64,000 bases of DNA from Pseudomonas sp. Seg1. Lineage in GTDB: Bacteria; Pseudomonadota; Gammaproteobacteria; Pseudomonadales; Pseudomonadaceae. The notes under the pieces were generated by a model. That model searched no databases and was not told where the DNA came from. It saw nothing but the letters and a program-made list of their open reading frames with translations. Below are positions 10,003 through 18,598 of this stretch, one piece after another. Positions within the stretch are counted from its first letter, which is position 1, and every line of letters starts with the position of its first letter. A program made the translations under genes and the position numbers. The stretch covers positions 1,552,001-1,616,000 of the forward strand of contig NZ_AP021903.1 of NCBI RefSeq assembly GCF_018326005.1, in the 5' to 3' direction.

Positions 10003-11169
10003 TCAGTTGGTCGCGGGGGCCAGCTCGGCATTGCCGTTCTGACGGAAAGTAATCAGGGTCACCAGCAGGGCGAGCACCGCCAGAGCGGCTGCGGCCAAAG
10101 GCACGCTGGTCAGGCCGAAACCGTGGGCGATGACGCTGCCGCCGACCCAGGCACCAAGCGCGTTGCCGACGTTGAAAGCACCGATATTCAGGGTCGAAAC
10201 CAGGTTCGGTGCAGCCTTGCCGAAGGTCACCACGTTGATTTGCAGGGCCGGCACTGCCGCGAAGGAGGCGGTGGCCCAGAGGAACAGGGTGATTTCGGTC
10301 GGGATCAGCGCGACGCTGGTCCAGCTCAGCACGGTGGAGACCACCGCCATCGCCACGAACACGCCGATCAGCGTGGCGCCGAGGCGTTTGTCGGCCAGCT
10401 TGCCGCCGATGATGTTGCCGACGGTCAAACCGAGGCCGATCAACAGCAAGGTCCAGGTCACGCCTTTTGGCGAAACGCCGGTGACGTCGCCGAGCAACGG
10501 CGCGACGTAGGTAAAGAGGGTGAACATAGAGGCGGCGAACAGCGCGGTCATGCTCAGCGACAGCCAGATACCGGCGCCTTTGAGCGCGGCGAGTTCGGCG
10601 CGCATGTCGAGTTTTTCTTCGTCACGCTTGGCCGGCAGAAAGCGGATCAGACCGATCAGCGCGATCACACCGATCACGGTCACTGCCCAGAAGGTCGAAC
10701 GCCAGCCGGCTTCCTGACCCAGTGCAGTGCCCAGCGGCACGCCGAGGACGTTGGCCAGGGTCAGACCGGTGAACATCAAAGCGACCGCCGAGGCGCGTTT
10801 GTTCGGCGCTACCAGACCTGCCGCGACCACCGAACCGATACCGAAGAACGCACCGTGGCACAGGGCAGTGACGACACGGGCGAACATCAGCACGTTGTAG
10901 TCACTGGCCAGCGCACAAAGCAGGTTGCCGATAATGAAAATGCCCATCAACGCAACCAGTGCAGCCTTGCGCGGCAATTTGGCGGTGGCCAGTGCCATGA
11001 ACGGTGCACCGATGGCCACGCCCAGGGCGTAACCGGTCACCAGCCAGCCGGCGCCGGGAATCGACACACCGAGGTCGGCCGCCACATCGGGCAGCAGGCC
11101 CATGATGACGAACTCGGTGGTGCCGATGGCGAAGGCGCTCAAGGCCAGAATGAGTAGCGAGAGGGGCAT
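10003..11169 (-). CDS. MFS exporter (AraJ/YdhP-like)
   Basis: Major facilitator superfamily drug:H+ antiporter-like protein. The start MPLSLLILALSAFAIGTTEFVIMGLLPDVAADLGVS matches the family N-terminus of AraJ/YdhP/SotB-type exporters and gives 388 residues with about 12 membrane helices. An upstream in-frame extension to 11262 would overlap arsR and is Arg/Gln-rich, so it was rejected. Five bases separate the arsR stop from this start. Together with the ArsR regulator and the ene-reductase it forms an export-plus-detoxification operon. The exported molecule is not identifiable from sequence. Confidence 0.9.
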   Translation of the reverse strand: MPLSLLILALSAFAIGTTEFVIMGLLPDVAADLGVSIPGAGWLVTGYALGVAIGAPFMALATAKLPRKAALVALMGIFIIGNLLCALASDYNVLMFARVVTALCHGAFFGIGSVVAAGLVAPNKRASAVALMFTGLTLANVLGVPLGTALGQEAGWRSTFWAVTVIGVIALIGLIRFLPAKRDEEKLDMRAELAALKGAGIWLSLSMTALFAASMFTLFTYVAPLLGDVTGVSPKGVTWTLLLIGLGLTVGNIIGGKLADKRLGATLIGVFVAMAVVSTVLSWTSVALIPTEITLFLWATASFAAVPALQINVVTFGKAAPNLVSTLNIGAFNVGNALGAWVGGSVIAHGFGLTSVPLAAAALAVLALLVTLITFRQNGNAELAPATN

Positions 11170-11174
11170 TTGAA

Positions 11175-11495
11175 TCAATTCCTTGTGGGAGCGCTGAGCT
11201 CTTTGACGATGGCGTCGAGGAACGCCTGAATCACGTCCTCGTTGCGTTTGAAGAAGTGCCACTGACCGGCCTTCTGGCTGCTGATCAACCCGGCGCGCTG
11301 CAGGGTGGCCAGGTGCGCCGATACGGTCGACTGCGACAGGCCGCAGCGTTGGTCGATCTGCCCGGCACAGATGCCGTACTCGTGGTTGTGGATCTGTTCC
11401 GGAAACTGGGCTTTGGGGTCTTTCAGCCAGATGAGGATGTCTCGCCGTACTGGGTGTGCCAGGGCTTTTATTATTTCGTCGAGGTCGATGTTCAT
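11175..11495 (-). CDS. ArsR-family winged-helix regulator
   Basis: A 106-residue ArsR/SmtB-type repressor. A winged-helix domain covers about residues 5-90, with recognition helix QSTVSAHLATLQRAGLI and wing GQWHFFKRN. Cysteines occur at CAGQIDQRCG, but the classical ELCVCDL metal motif is absent, so it need not sense arsenic and may instead sense an electrophile or oxidant through Cys. It is the first gene of the arsR-MFS-xenB operon, and the region upstream carries three copies of a TATATCG motif that are likely its operators. Confidence 0.88.
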   Translation of the reverse strand: MNIDLDEIIKALAHPVRRDILIWLKDPKAQFPEQIHNHEYGICAGQIDQRCGLSQSTVSAHLATLQRAGLISSQKAGQWHFFKRNEDVIQAFLDAIVKELSAPTRN

Positions 11496-11523
11496 GGCTT
11501 GGGGCTCGTGATGTCTGTAGCGC

Positions 11524-11613
11524 TATATCGCGATGAGGCGAACTTTAAATCGGTACTTCGCGATATACCAATATGAATTTGATCTGACGACCGCATAAAT
11601 CGGTATATCGGGT
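11524..11613. promoter_or_regulatory. Operator-like TATATCG repeats upstream of arsR
   Basis: Three copies of the same core lie between arsR and the divergent acpH: TATATCGCGA at 11524-11533, its inverse at 11558-11567 (within CGGTACTTCGCGATATACC), and TATATCGGGT at 11604-11613. The middle copy sits in an imperfect dyad GGTA...TACC. The spacing suggests cooperative binding of the ArsR-family dimer. Binding is inferred. Confidence 0.6.
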
Positions 11614-11666
11614 TATAACGATACGTTGGGTGTAGCGATGAAAGCGCGCAGTGCTAAGCTGCGCCC

Positions 11667-12245
11667 ATGAACTATCTCGCACATTTGCACCTCGGTGGCC
11701 AGCGCCCCGAGCAATTACTCGGCAGTCTGTATGGCGATTTCGTCAAAGGGCGGCTGCAAGGGCAGTTTGCGCCGCAGGTTGAAGCGGCGATTCAACTGCA
11801 TCGACGGATTGACGTGTTCACCGATCGCCATCCGTTGGTGGACATCGCGCTTGGGCGGTTTTCCGCGACTCGACGGCGGTATGCCGGGATCGTCCTCGAT
11901 GTGTTTTTCGACCATTGCCTGGCGCGGGACTGGCGCTTGTATGCCGATCAACCGCTGGAGCAGTTCACCGCGGACGTCTATCGGGTGCTGTCCCGTGAAC
12001 GGCAATTGCCCGAACGCCTGGCGAAGATCGCCCCGCACATGGTCGCCAATGACTGGTTGGGTTCGTACCGCGAGTTTGAAGTGCTGGAGCAGGTGTTGCG
12101 CGGTATCTCACGGCGGCTGACGAAGCCGGAGGAACTGGCAGGGGCAATGCAGGAATTGCGGCGGTTGTATGAGCCGTTAAGTGAGGACTTCGCGTTGTTC
12201 TATCCGCAATTGCAAGACTTCGCACAATCTTCAACAACACCCTGA
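11667..12245 (+). CDS. acpH: ACP phosphodiesterase (AcpH)
   Basis: A 192-residue acyl-carrier-protein phosphodiesterase that removes the 4'-phosphopantetheine arm from holo-ACP. It belongs to the HD-like AcpH family: MNYLAHLHL at the start, GDFVKG (about residues 24-29), QLHRRIDVFTDRHP (43-56) and VFFDHCLARDW with the metal-ligand His/Asp residues. It is divergent from the arsR operon and convergent with olsA, so it appears to be a single-gene unit. Confidence 0.92.
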   Translation: MNYLAHLHLGGQRPEQLLGSLYGDFVKGRLQGQFAPQVEAAIQLHRRIDVFTDRHPLVDIALGRFSATRRRYAGIVLDVFFDHCLARDWRLYADQPLEQFTADVYRVLSRERQLPERLAKIAPHMVANDWLGSYREFEVLEQVLRGISRRLTKPEELAGAMQELRRLYEPLSEDFALFYPQLQDFAQSSTTP

Positions 12246-12248
12246 ATC

Positions 12249-12343
12249 CCTGTGGGAGCTGGCTTGCCAGCGATGGCGTCGGCACATTCAACAGTCGTGT
12301 CGGCTGGTCTACCGCTATCGCTGGCAAGCCAGCTCCCACAGGG
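12249..12343. repeat. REP inverted pair
   Basis: Forward copy at 12251-12278 and reversed copy at 12316-12342 of the GTGGGAGCTGGCTTGCCAGC element, placed between the convergent acpH and olsA genes. Confidence 0.9.
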
Positions 12344-12370
12344 GCCGAGGGTGATTTTAGCGTTTGTATT

Positions 12371-13162
12371 TCAGGCGGCGATGGCCGGGCGCATCGGGGT
12401 TTGTTGCTTTTCCGGAATCGCGCCAAACAACGCCTTCTGCACCGCCTGCTGTGCGTCAAACGCCAGCGCCGCACGCTCCCGGCCCTGGCAGGCAATCGGC
12501 TTGAGCAGATGCACTTCGACATCGCCGCAATCGTTGCTGAACAAACGCATCAGGTGCGACAGCAGATCATCGTCACCAATGAACGGCGCCAGCGAATCGA
12601 TCTCACCGTCGCGCAAATAACGAATCGCCACCGGTTGCAGCATCACCTCCGAATCAATTGCCGCCGACAGCAGGCGACCGTGAAACGTGCGCAGCGAGCG
12701 CCCGTCCGTGGTCGTACCTTCCGGGAACATCAGCAGCGAATGATCGCTTTGCAGGTGACGGGTCATCTGCTTGCGGATCAACTGACTGTCGCCCGAACCG
12801 CGACGGATGAACAGGCTGCCAGCCTTCGCCGCGAGCCAACCGGCCACCGGCCAGGTACGCACTTCGGCCTTGGACAGAAACGACAACGGCGTGAGCATGC
12901 CCAGCAGCGGGATATCGGTCCACGACACATGGTTGCTGACCCACAGCATCGGCTGCTTCGGCAATTCACCGTGAACTGTCACGCGAAAGGGCAGGGCGTT
13001 GCTCAGGCGCGCCATAAAAAACCGCGACCAGCGCTGGCGACGCTCCATCGAATGCGCCAGGCCAATCCGTTCAAACACACCGAAGACGCTGGCCATGCTC
13101 AAGCCCAGCGAGACCACCAGCAGCACTCGCGCAATCCGCGCGTACACCCGCAACCGGCTCAT
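12371..13162 (-). CDS. olsA: Lyso-ornithine-lipid O-acyltransferase (OlsA/PlsC family)
   Basis: 1-acyl-glycerol-3-phosphate-acyltransferase-type enzyme, 263 residues, expected to add the second (ester-linked) fatty acid to lyso-ornithine lipid. The PlsC motif NHVSWTDIP holds the catalytic His and Asp near residue 80, followed by the acceptor-binding motif FPEGTTTDG. A hydrophobic N-terminal helix anchors it to the membrane. Its ATG overlaps the olsB stop (ATGA at 13162), which decides the start; the longer in-frame reading to 13522 only shadows olsB. The olsB-olsA order is that of Pseudomonas ornithine-lipid operons, usually important under phosphate limitation. Confidence 0.88.
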   Translation of the reverse strand: MSRLRVYARIARVLLVVSLGLSMASVFGVFERIGLAHSMERRQRWSRFFMARLSNALPFRVTVHGELPKQPMLWVSNHVSWTDIPLLGMLTPLSFLSKAEVRTWPVAGWLAAKAGSLFIRRGSGDSQLIRKQMTRHLQSDHSLLMFPEGTTTDGRSLRTFHGRLLSAAIDSEVMLQPVAIRYLRDGEIDSLAPFIGDDDLLSHLMRLFSNDCGDVEVHLLKPIACQGRERAALAFDAQQAVQKALFGAIPEKQQTPMRPAIAA

Positions 13163-13917
13163 CACACGGCCGCCTTGAAATGCTTGGCGTAGCGCGGGCA
13201 GAGTTCGTCGCGTTTGAGCAGGATGAACACGTCTGCCACCTGGAAGTCTTGGTCCCAGCACGGCTCGCCACAGATCTTCGCGCCCAGACGCATGTAGGCC
13301 TTGAGCAGCGGTGGCATCTCCGCAATCACGTTGGAGGGGATATCCAGCGTCGGCAGCGGATTTTTCGGTTCGGCGCGTAAATGCTCGGTGCACAGATAAC
13401 GTTCGCGCAGGCGTTGCATGATCGCGTGAGCCTGAATGCCGCCGTCCTGCATCGGGATGCTCGCGCAGCCCATCAAGTAGCTGTAGCCACCCTGATTCAA
13501 CACTTCGGCCAACTCCCCCCAAAGCACGGCGATGGTGCCGCCATTGCGGTAGGCCGGGTCAACGCAGGTGCGGCCGATTTCAAGGATCGGGCCTTGTAGA
13601 TGAGCGAGGCCGTGCAGGCTGAATTCTTCTTCGCTGTAGAACTTGCCCAGGCTGCTGGCGGCGGTGTGATCGAGCAAACGGGTGGTCGCCACCAGGCGCC
13701 CGGTGTTCAGATCACGCACGCCGATGTGGCTGCAGTGAACATCATAATCATCCATGTCCAGACCCAGTTCCGCGCCTTTCAGTTTGGCGTTGAACTCGCC
13801 ACTGAAAACGCTGAAGCGCAAGGCCTGGGCTTGCTGCAAGGCCTCGGCGCCGATCAGGCGTTCGGCTTGCAGGCGGCGTTCATTGCCGGTGTCGCTGATG
13901 CGGGCGATCTGAGTCAT
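13162..13917 (-). CDS. olsB: L-ornithine N-alpha-acyltransferase (OlsB, GNAT-like)
   Basis: A 251-residue GNAT-superfamily N-acyltransferase of the OlsB/hemolysin family that transfers a 3-hydroxyacyl group from ACP to ornithine, the first step of ornithine-lipid synthesis. Conserved features include [49 protein letters not shown] and [16 protein letters not shown] ribosome site precedes the ATG. It is translationally coupled to olsA by a 4-base overlap. Confidence 0.9.
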   Translation of the reverse strand: MTQIARISDTGNERRLQAERLIGAEALQQAQALRFSVFSGEFNAKLKGAELGLDMDDYDVHCSHIGVRDLNTGRLVATTRLLDHTAASSLGKFYSEEEFSLHGLAHLQGPILEIGRTCVDPAYRNGGTIAVLWGELAEVLNQGGYSYLMGCASIPMQDGGIQAHAIMQRLRERYLCTEHLRAEPKNPLPTLDIPSNVIAEMPPLLKAYMRLGAKICGEPCWDQDFQVADVFILLKRDELCPRYAKHFKAAV

Positions 13918-14070
13918 GTGAATCTCCGTACGGGCCTTTAACCCGTCGTGGGTTGCAGCCGATCGACTTTCTTTATGCAGCCGTGTTGTGCAAAGTCAGG
14001 CTATGTAGCCCCGGTGTCATCGCCATGAACCTTTGGTGATGCTTATATGACAGCCCACAAGGAGCCTCTT

Positions 14071-14949
14071 ATGCCCTGGCCAGATCTGCTGCACAGCCGT
14101 GAACGATTGCCCGCCGTTGCTGACCTTGCCGAAGGTTTTGCGACGTTGTTGCATCAACTGGGCAACGTCACGCCGTTCCAATTGGCTGCCGCGGGCGGGC
14201 GGCGGATGGCGACGCCGGGGCTGGCATTTCTGGTCGGTTATCAAGCGGCGTTGCGCATGTTGTGGCCGAGTGCGCCGCTGAGCCTGGGCGCGTTGTGTGC
14301 GACCGAACAGCGCAGCTTGCGCCCGGCGGACATGCAGACGCGGTTGAGCGATTTGCGTCTGAGTGGGCGCAAGGACTTTGTCACCGCTGGTGATGCGGCG
14401 GACTGGTTATTGATCGCCGCGCGCAGTGAGGAACCCGGCGAGGCACCGCAACTGAGCCTGGCGGTGGTGTATCCCGGCGAACCCGGCGTGACCGTGGAAA
14501 AGCTGCCGGCACTGCCGTTGATGCCGGACATCAGCCACGGTCGCTTGCACCTCGACGGCGCGATGTGCGAACTGCTTGCCGGCGACGGTTGGGACGCTTA
14601 CGTCAAACCGTTTCGCACCCTTGAAGATGTCTATGTCTTGAGCGCAGTGACCGCGTGGCTGTATGGCGTCGGGCAGGACAGCGACTGGCCGCAGCAACTG
14701 CAATTGCGCTTGCTCGCGCTGTTGGCCGGGTGTGCGGAAGCGAGCCGGCAGCCGCCGAACAATCCGCCGGGGCATGTGTTGCTCGGTGGGTTGTTTGCGC
14801 AGTTTGAATCGCTCAAGACCGAAATCGATCAGGCGCTGGCCGCCAGTGATCCCGAGTGGGCGGCGATGTGGCAGCGCGATCAGGGCGTGATGCAGTTGGC
14901 GGCGGGGGCTCGGGCCAAGCGGCTGGCCAAGGCTTTGGCGGAGGCCTGA
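14071..14949 (+). CDS. Acyl-CoA-dehydrogenase-like protein (short)
   Basis: A protein of 292 residues that resembles the middle and C-terminal parts of acyl-CoA dehydrogenases. The stretch GRKDFVTAGDAADWLLIAAR followed by VYPGEPGVTVEKLPALPLMPDISHGRLHLDGA looks like the family's flavin/beta-barrel region, and a helical C-terminus follows. It is about 90 residues shorter than typical enzymes and lacks a clear N-terminal helical domain and recognisable catalytic Glu, so activity is doubtful. The ATG at 14071 is chosen because AAGGAG lies 6 bases before it; an ATG at 14047 is also in frame. It is divergent to olsB, and a link to lipid metabolism is speculative. Confidence 0.65.
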   Translation: MPWPDLLHSRERLPAVADLAEGFATLLHQLGNVTPFQLAAAGGRRMATPGLAFLVGYQAALRMLWPSAPLSLGALCATEQRSLRPADMQTRLSDLRLSGRKDFVTAGDAADWLLIAARSEEPGEAPQLSLAVVYPGEPGVTVEKLPALPLMPDISHGRLHLDGAMCELLAGDGWDAYVKPFRTLEDVYVLSAVTAWLYGVGQDSDWPQQLQLRLLALLAGCAEASRQPPNNPPGHVLLGGLFAQFESLKTEIDQALAASDPEWAAMWQRDQGVMQLAAGARAKRLAKALAEA

Positions 14950-14954
14950 CTGGC

Positions 14955-15050
14955 CCCATCGCTGGCAAGCCAGCTCCCACAGGGTTCTTTAGTGGATACA
15001 AATTTTGTGAACACCTGTGCAACCTGGGGGAGCTGGCTTGCCAGCGATGG
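14955..15050. repeat. REP inverted pair
   Basis: Reversed copy at 14956-14983 and forward copy at 15026-15050 (slightly diverged, GGGGGAGCTGG). It separates the acyl-CoA-dehydrogenase-like gene from the serine hydrolase gene. Confidence 0.88.
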
Positions 15051-15130
15051 CGGTTTCATGAGCAACAAAAATCGCCAATCTGTCATCAACCCCGACTAGG
15101 CTCAGCAGGTTCATTTCCAGAGCCGTCACC

Positions 15131-16204
15131 ATGTTCAAAGGCCTGTCGCTGTTTCTGCTGCTGCTCAGCTTTACCGTTCAAGCCGAGCAATGGCCCGGCG
15201 AACAATGGCCGGTCGGCCCCCGGATCACGGCGGTTGAAGATCTGCAGAGCTATGCCTTCCCGACTCGCGATGACACTACCCGCAAAGGCGTCCGCACCGA
15301 TGCCCTGCTGATCATCCGCGACGGCCAGATCATCTACGAACGCTACGCCGGCCCGACTACCGAACTGACTCCGCACCTCACCTGGTCGATCAGCAAAAGC
15401 CTGATGGCCAGTGTGCTCGGCGTGGCGTATGGCGAAGGCTTGTTCAAGCTTGAAGACCCCGCCGTGAAGTTTTACCCGGCGCTGCACAAACACCCGGCGA
15501 TCAAAATAGCCGACCTGCTGCACTGGGCCTCCGGCATCGACTGGCAAGAAGATTACGAATACGCCCCGCTGAAATCTTCGGTGGTGGCGATGCTGTATAC
15601 CCGTGGCCACCGCGACATGGCCGCGTTCACTGTTGATCACGACAGCTACGCGGCGCCGGGGCAGGCGTTCCGTTATTCCAGTGGCGACAGCAACCTGCTC
15701 GCGGCCGCGTTGAAAACCATCGTCGGCCCGCAGCGTTATCCCGACTATCCATGGACGGCGCTGTTCGAACCGTTGGGCATTCGCCACGCCGTGTGGGAAA
15801 CCGATGCCAGCGGCACGTTTGTCGCGTCTTCCTACGCCTACCTGACTGCCCGGGATCTGGCGCGGGTCGGTCTGTTAATGGCTCGCGACGGGCGTTGGCA
15901 TGATCGGCAATTGCTGCCCAAGGACTGGCTCGCCTTTAACCTGAAACCTTTCAACGGATACAAGGCCCATCAGGACGAAGCCGTCCCCGGTGGCCAGTGG
16001 TGGCTCAATCGCCCGGCGGATGGCGCGCCGTCACCCTGGCCTGACGCCCCGCCCGATACTTTCGCCGCACTTGGCCATTGGGGGCAGGCGCTGTACGTGA
16101 TTCCCAGCGAGAAAATCGTGATCGTGCGCTACGGCGATGATCGCGACGGCAGCTACCGCCACAACGAATTGCTCAAGCGTGTGCTGAAGGCGGTGCAGCC
16201 ATGA
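15131..16204 (+). CDS. Secreted serine hydrolase, class C beta-lactamase family
   Basis: A 357-residue penicillin-binding/beta-lactamase-fold hydrolase, of the group that includes 6-aminohexanoate-dimer hydrolases and esterases. A signal peptide covers about residues 1-18 (ending VQAEQ). The SxxK catalytic motif is S86-I-S-K89, and the second motif is the Tyr of RYSSGDSNLL. A late GHWGQALYVIP segment takes the place of the KTG-like motif. It is therefore probably periplasmic with esterase or amidase activity, not a classical AmpC. Its last four bases overlap the start of the next small gene (ATGA), indicating coupling. Confidence 0.8.
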   Translation: MFKGLSLFLLLLSFTVQAEQWPGEQWPVGPRITAVEDLQSYAFPTRDDTTRKGVRTDALLIIRDGQIIYERYAGPTTELTPHLTWSISKSLMASVLGVAYGEGLFKLEDPAVKFYPALHKHPAIKIADLLHWASGIDWQEDYEYAPLKSSVVAMLYTRGHRDMAAFTVDHDSYAAPGQAFRYSSGDSNLLAAALKTIVGPQRYPDYPWTALFEPLGIRHAVWETDASGTFVASSYAYLTARDLARVGLLMARDGRWHDRQLLPKDWLAFNLKPFNGYKAHQDEAVPGGQWWLNRPADGAPSPWPDAPPDTFAALGHWGQALYVIPSEKIVIVRYGDDRDGSYRHNELLKRVLKAVQP

Positions 16205-16497
16205 AGCGCTTCTTGCTGGTGCTGCTTGTCGTGCTGCTCGGCTGGGGCGTCTACGAACGGGAAAATCTGTGGGCCTTTCCGGACATCATCAGCGCCTACA
16301 CCGCCAAGGAATATTGTTCCTGTCGGTACGTGATGAACAATGACGCCGAGTATTGCCATGGCTACGTAAAACAATGGCTGCCGACCAGCCAATTCACCGA
16401 TGACAGCACCCGCAAAACCATCACCGTCAGCGGCATGGGCCGCCACAACAGTGCGCAATGGCAAAGCGAGCGTCAGGGCTGTCGCCTCGATCCCTGA
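16201..16497 (+). CDS. Small secreted Cys-containing protein, unknown function
   Basis: A 98-residue protein with an N-terminal hydrophobic segment (about residues 3-17, signal or anchor) and five cysteines, four in the mature middle (YCSCRY...EYCHGY) plus one near the C-terminus (QGCRLDP). The spacing suggests disulfides in the periplasm. It is translationally coupled to the upstream serine hydrolase by an ATGA overlap, so it may assist or be modified with it. No family was recognised. Confidence 0.7.
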   Translation: MKRFLLVLLVVLLGWGVYERENLWAFPDIISAYTAKEYCSCRYVMNNDAEYCHGYVKQWLPTSQFTDDSTRKTITVSGMGRHNSAQWQSERQGCRLDP

Positions 16498-16527
16498 GCA
16501 CACCCAATCCCCCTGTGAATAGAAGCC

Positions 16528-16621
16528 CCTGTGGGAGCTGGCTTGCCAGCGATGACGGAGTGTCAGTCACACATGTACCGCCTATGCCGGCGCAATCGCT
16601 GGCAAGCCAGCTCCCACAGGG
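16528..16621. repeat. REP inverted pair
   Basis: Forward copy at 16529-16555 and reversed copy at 16594-16620 of the main REP element, between the small secreted gene and the yceI-like gene. Confidence 0.9.
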
Positions 16622-16715
16622 AGTTAATCAATCGGTGGATTTGCGGTGATCGAGTTTGCAATAACCGTGGGGGCGGTTAAGGTTCGTGCAGGTTTATCGG
16701 CCCCACGAGTGTTCA

Positions 16716-17306
16716 ATGTTCAACCGCTCCCTCTTCACAACCCTGTCCAGCCTGCTGCTGGCCGCCGCTGCGCTGCCGGCGCAGGCCAATTGGTATCTGG
16801 ACGGCGAGTCGTCGCGGCTGTCGTTTGTCAGCACGAAAAACGCGCATATTTCCGAAGTGCAGCGCTTTCTGGTGCTGCACGGCAAGGTCGACCCCAACGG
16901 CCGCGCCGAGGTTGAAGTCGAACTGGACTCGATCAACAGCGGCATCCCGTTGCGTGACGAACGCATGCGCAAGGAGCTGTTCCAGATTGAGCAATTCCCT
17001 GAAGCCATCATCACTACGCAAATCGACCTGCGCCCGATCAACGATCTGGCCCCCGGCGCGCAACTGGAATTGCGTCTGCCGCTGACCGTCAACCTGCACG
17101 GCAAGCAACACGAATACCCGGCCGAGCTGTTGGCGACTCGTCTGGATGACCGACGTTTTCAAGTGGTGACGCTGGAACCGCTGGTGATCAACGCCGAGGA
17201 TTTTGACCTCGTCCCGGGTCTCGACAGCCTGCGCAAACTGGCCGACCTGTCGGCCATCAGTCTGTCGGTGCCGGTGGGTGCGGTGCTGATTTTCACGGCG
17301 CGCTGA
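16716..17306 (+). CDS. YceI-family periplasmic protein
   Basis: A 196-residue YceI-family lipocalin-like protein, a fold that binds long polyisoprenoids or amphiphiles in the periplasm. The start MFNRSLFTTL gives a signal peptide cut after ALPAQA, followed by the family opening NWYLDGESSRLSFVSTKNAHISEV. The typical DERM/F motif (RDERMRKELFQIEQFPEAI) is present at about residues 75-95. The stop lies one base before the cls-like gene, so the two form an operon. The upstream in-frame ATG at 16686 was rejected because it would hide the signal. Confidence 0.88.
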   Translation: MFNRSLFTTLSSLLLAAAALPAQANWYLDGESSRLSFVSTKNAHISEVQRFLVLHGKVDPNGRAEVEVELDSINSGIPLRDERMRKELFQIEQFPEAIITTQIDLRPINDLAPGAQLELRLPLTVNLHGKQHEYPAELLATRLDDRRFQVVTLEPLVINAEDFDLVPGLDSLRKLADLSAISLSVPVGAVLIFTAR

Positions 17307-17307
17307 C

Positions 17308-18465
17308 ATGCGTGGCGCAATCTTCCCGTGGCGTGACGGCAACCGCTTCGAACTGTTGATCGACGGCCCGCAGTTCTTCCCGCGCATGCTGGTGGAGATT
17401 GCCCGTGCCGAAGAACAGGTCGAGCTGGAGTTGTATCTGGTCGAGGCCGGAGCCTGCGCCGAGGCCGTGGTGCAAGCGCTGGTGCAAGCCGCCGAACGCG
17501 GGGTGCGAGTGCGTTGCCTGTTCGATGATTACGGCAGCCTCGCGTTTACCCTCAACCTGCGTCAGCGTCTGATCCATGCAGGCGTCGAACTGCGCTTCTA
17601 CAATCGGCTGAACTGGCGGCGCTGGGTCGGCAACTTCTATCGTGATCACCGCAAATTGCTGCTGGTCGATCAGCGTCTGGCAGTGGTCGGCGGCACGGGT
17701 GTCACCGATGAATTCTGGACACCGGATCAAGACACCAGCGAATGGCACGAGGTGATGGTGGAAATCACCGGCCCGCTGGTGCTCGACTGGCAGGTGCTGT
17801 TCGACCGTCAGTGGAACGCCAACCGTCATCGACGGGCATGGAAGCCGTCGGCGCATGTCGGTCTGCCACGCTTGCCCAAGATGCCGGACATGGGCGAGGG
17901 CATGGGCCGTGTGGCCTACGCCGATGCGCGCCAGCATCGCGACATTTTGCAGTCGCTGTTCCGCGCCTTGAACAGCGGGCAGAAACGCATCTGGATGGCT
18001 ACGCCGTATTTCCTGCCAACCTGGAAGATTCGCCGCTCCCTGCGCAAGGCTGCCGCGCGTGGTGTCGATGTGCGTTTACTGCTGACCGGGCCGCGCACCG
18101 ATCACCCGTCGGTGCGTTACGCCGGGCATCGTTACTACCCGCGCCTGCTCAAGGCTGGCGTGCAGATCTTCGAATACCAGCCGTGTTTCCTGCACCTGAA
18201 AATGGTCCTGGTGGATGACTGGGTGAGCATCGGCTCGTGCAACTTCGACCACTGGAACCTGCGCTTCAATCTGGAGGCGAATCTTGAGGCACTGGACCCG
18301 TCGTTGACGGCAGCGGTGGTCGCGAGTTTCGAGAAGGATTTCGGCTTGAGTCAGCAGGTCAGTCTGGAGGAATGGCAGAAGCGGCCGTTGTGGCGGCGGG
18401 TGAAACAGCGGATTTGGGGTTGGGTGGATCGGTTGGTGGTCAACATCCTCGATAGACGCGGGTAA
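17308..18465 (+). CDS. clsB: Phospholipase D-type cardiolipin synthase (ClsB-like)
   Basis: A 385-residue PLD-superfamily enzyme. Both HKD motifs are complete: H114-x-K116-x4-D121 (RDHRKLLLVD) and H296-x-K298-x4-D303 (LHLKMVLVDDW, followed by GSCNFD). It lacks the N-terminal membrane helices of ClsA, which matches ClsB-type synthases that join two phosphatidylglycerols or a phosphatidylglycerol and phosphatidylethanolamine. It follows yceI after one base. Confidence 0.85.
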   Translation: MRGAIFPWRDGNRFELLIDGPQFFPRMLVEIARAEEQVELELYLVEAGACAEAVVQALVQAAERGVRVRCLFDDYGSLAFTLNLRQRLIHAGVELRFYNRLNWRRWVGNFYRDHRKLLLVDQRLAVVGGTGVTDEFWTPDQDTSEWHEVMVEITGPLVLDWQVLFDRQWNANRHRRAWKPSAHVGLPRLPKMPDMGEGMGRVAYADARQHRDILQSLFRALNSGQKRIWMATPYFLPTWKIRRSLRKAAARGVDVRLLLTGPRTDHPSVRYAGHRYYPRLLKAGVQIFEYQPCFLHLKMVLVDDWVSIGSCNFDHWNLRFNLEANLEALDPSLTAAVVASFEKDFGLSQQVSLEEWQKRPLWRRVKQRIWGWVDRLVVNILDRRG

Positions 18466-18484
18466 CCCGACCCCCAAAAATCAT

Positions 18485-18575
18485 TGTGGGAGCTGGCTTG
18501 CCAGCGATGAGGCCATCACATTCAACATCTTAGTTGACTGTCAGGCCGCCATCGCTGGCAAGCCAGCTCCCACAA
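18485..18575. repeat. REP inverted pair
   Basis: Forward copy at 18485-18510 and reversed copy at 18550-18575 between the convergent clsB and bglX genes. Confidence 0.9.
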
Positions 18576-18598
18576 GTTTTATGTGTTGCCTGAAAAAA

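Noticed and set aside
13163..13522. Upstream extension of olsA
   Set aside because: Overlaps olsB in another frame; the ATGA junction at 13162 gives the natural start.
12249..18575. Repeated 20-30 base elements mistaken for a CRISPR array
   Set aside because: They occur as isolated inverted pairs between genes, not as regularly spaced direct repeats, and no cas gene is present.
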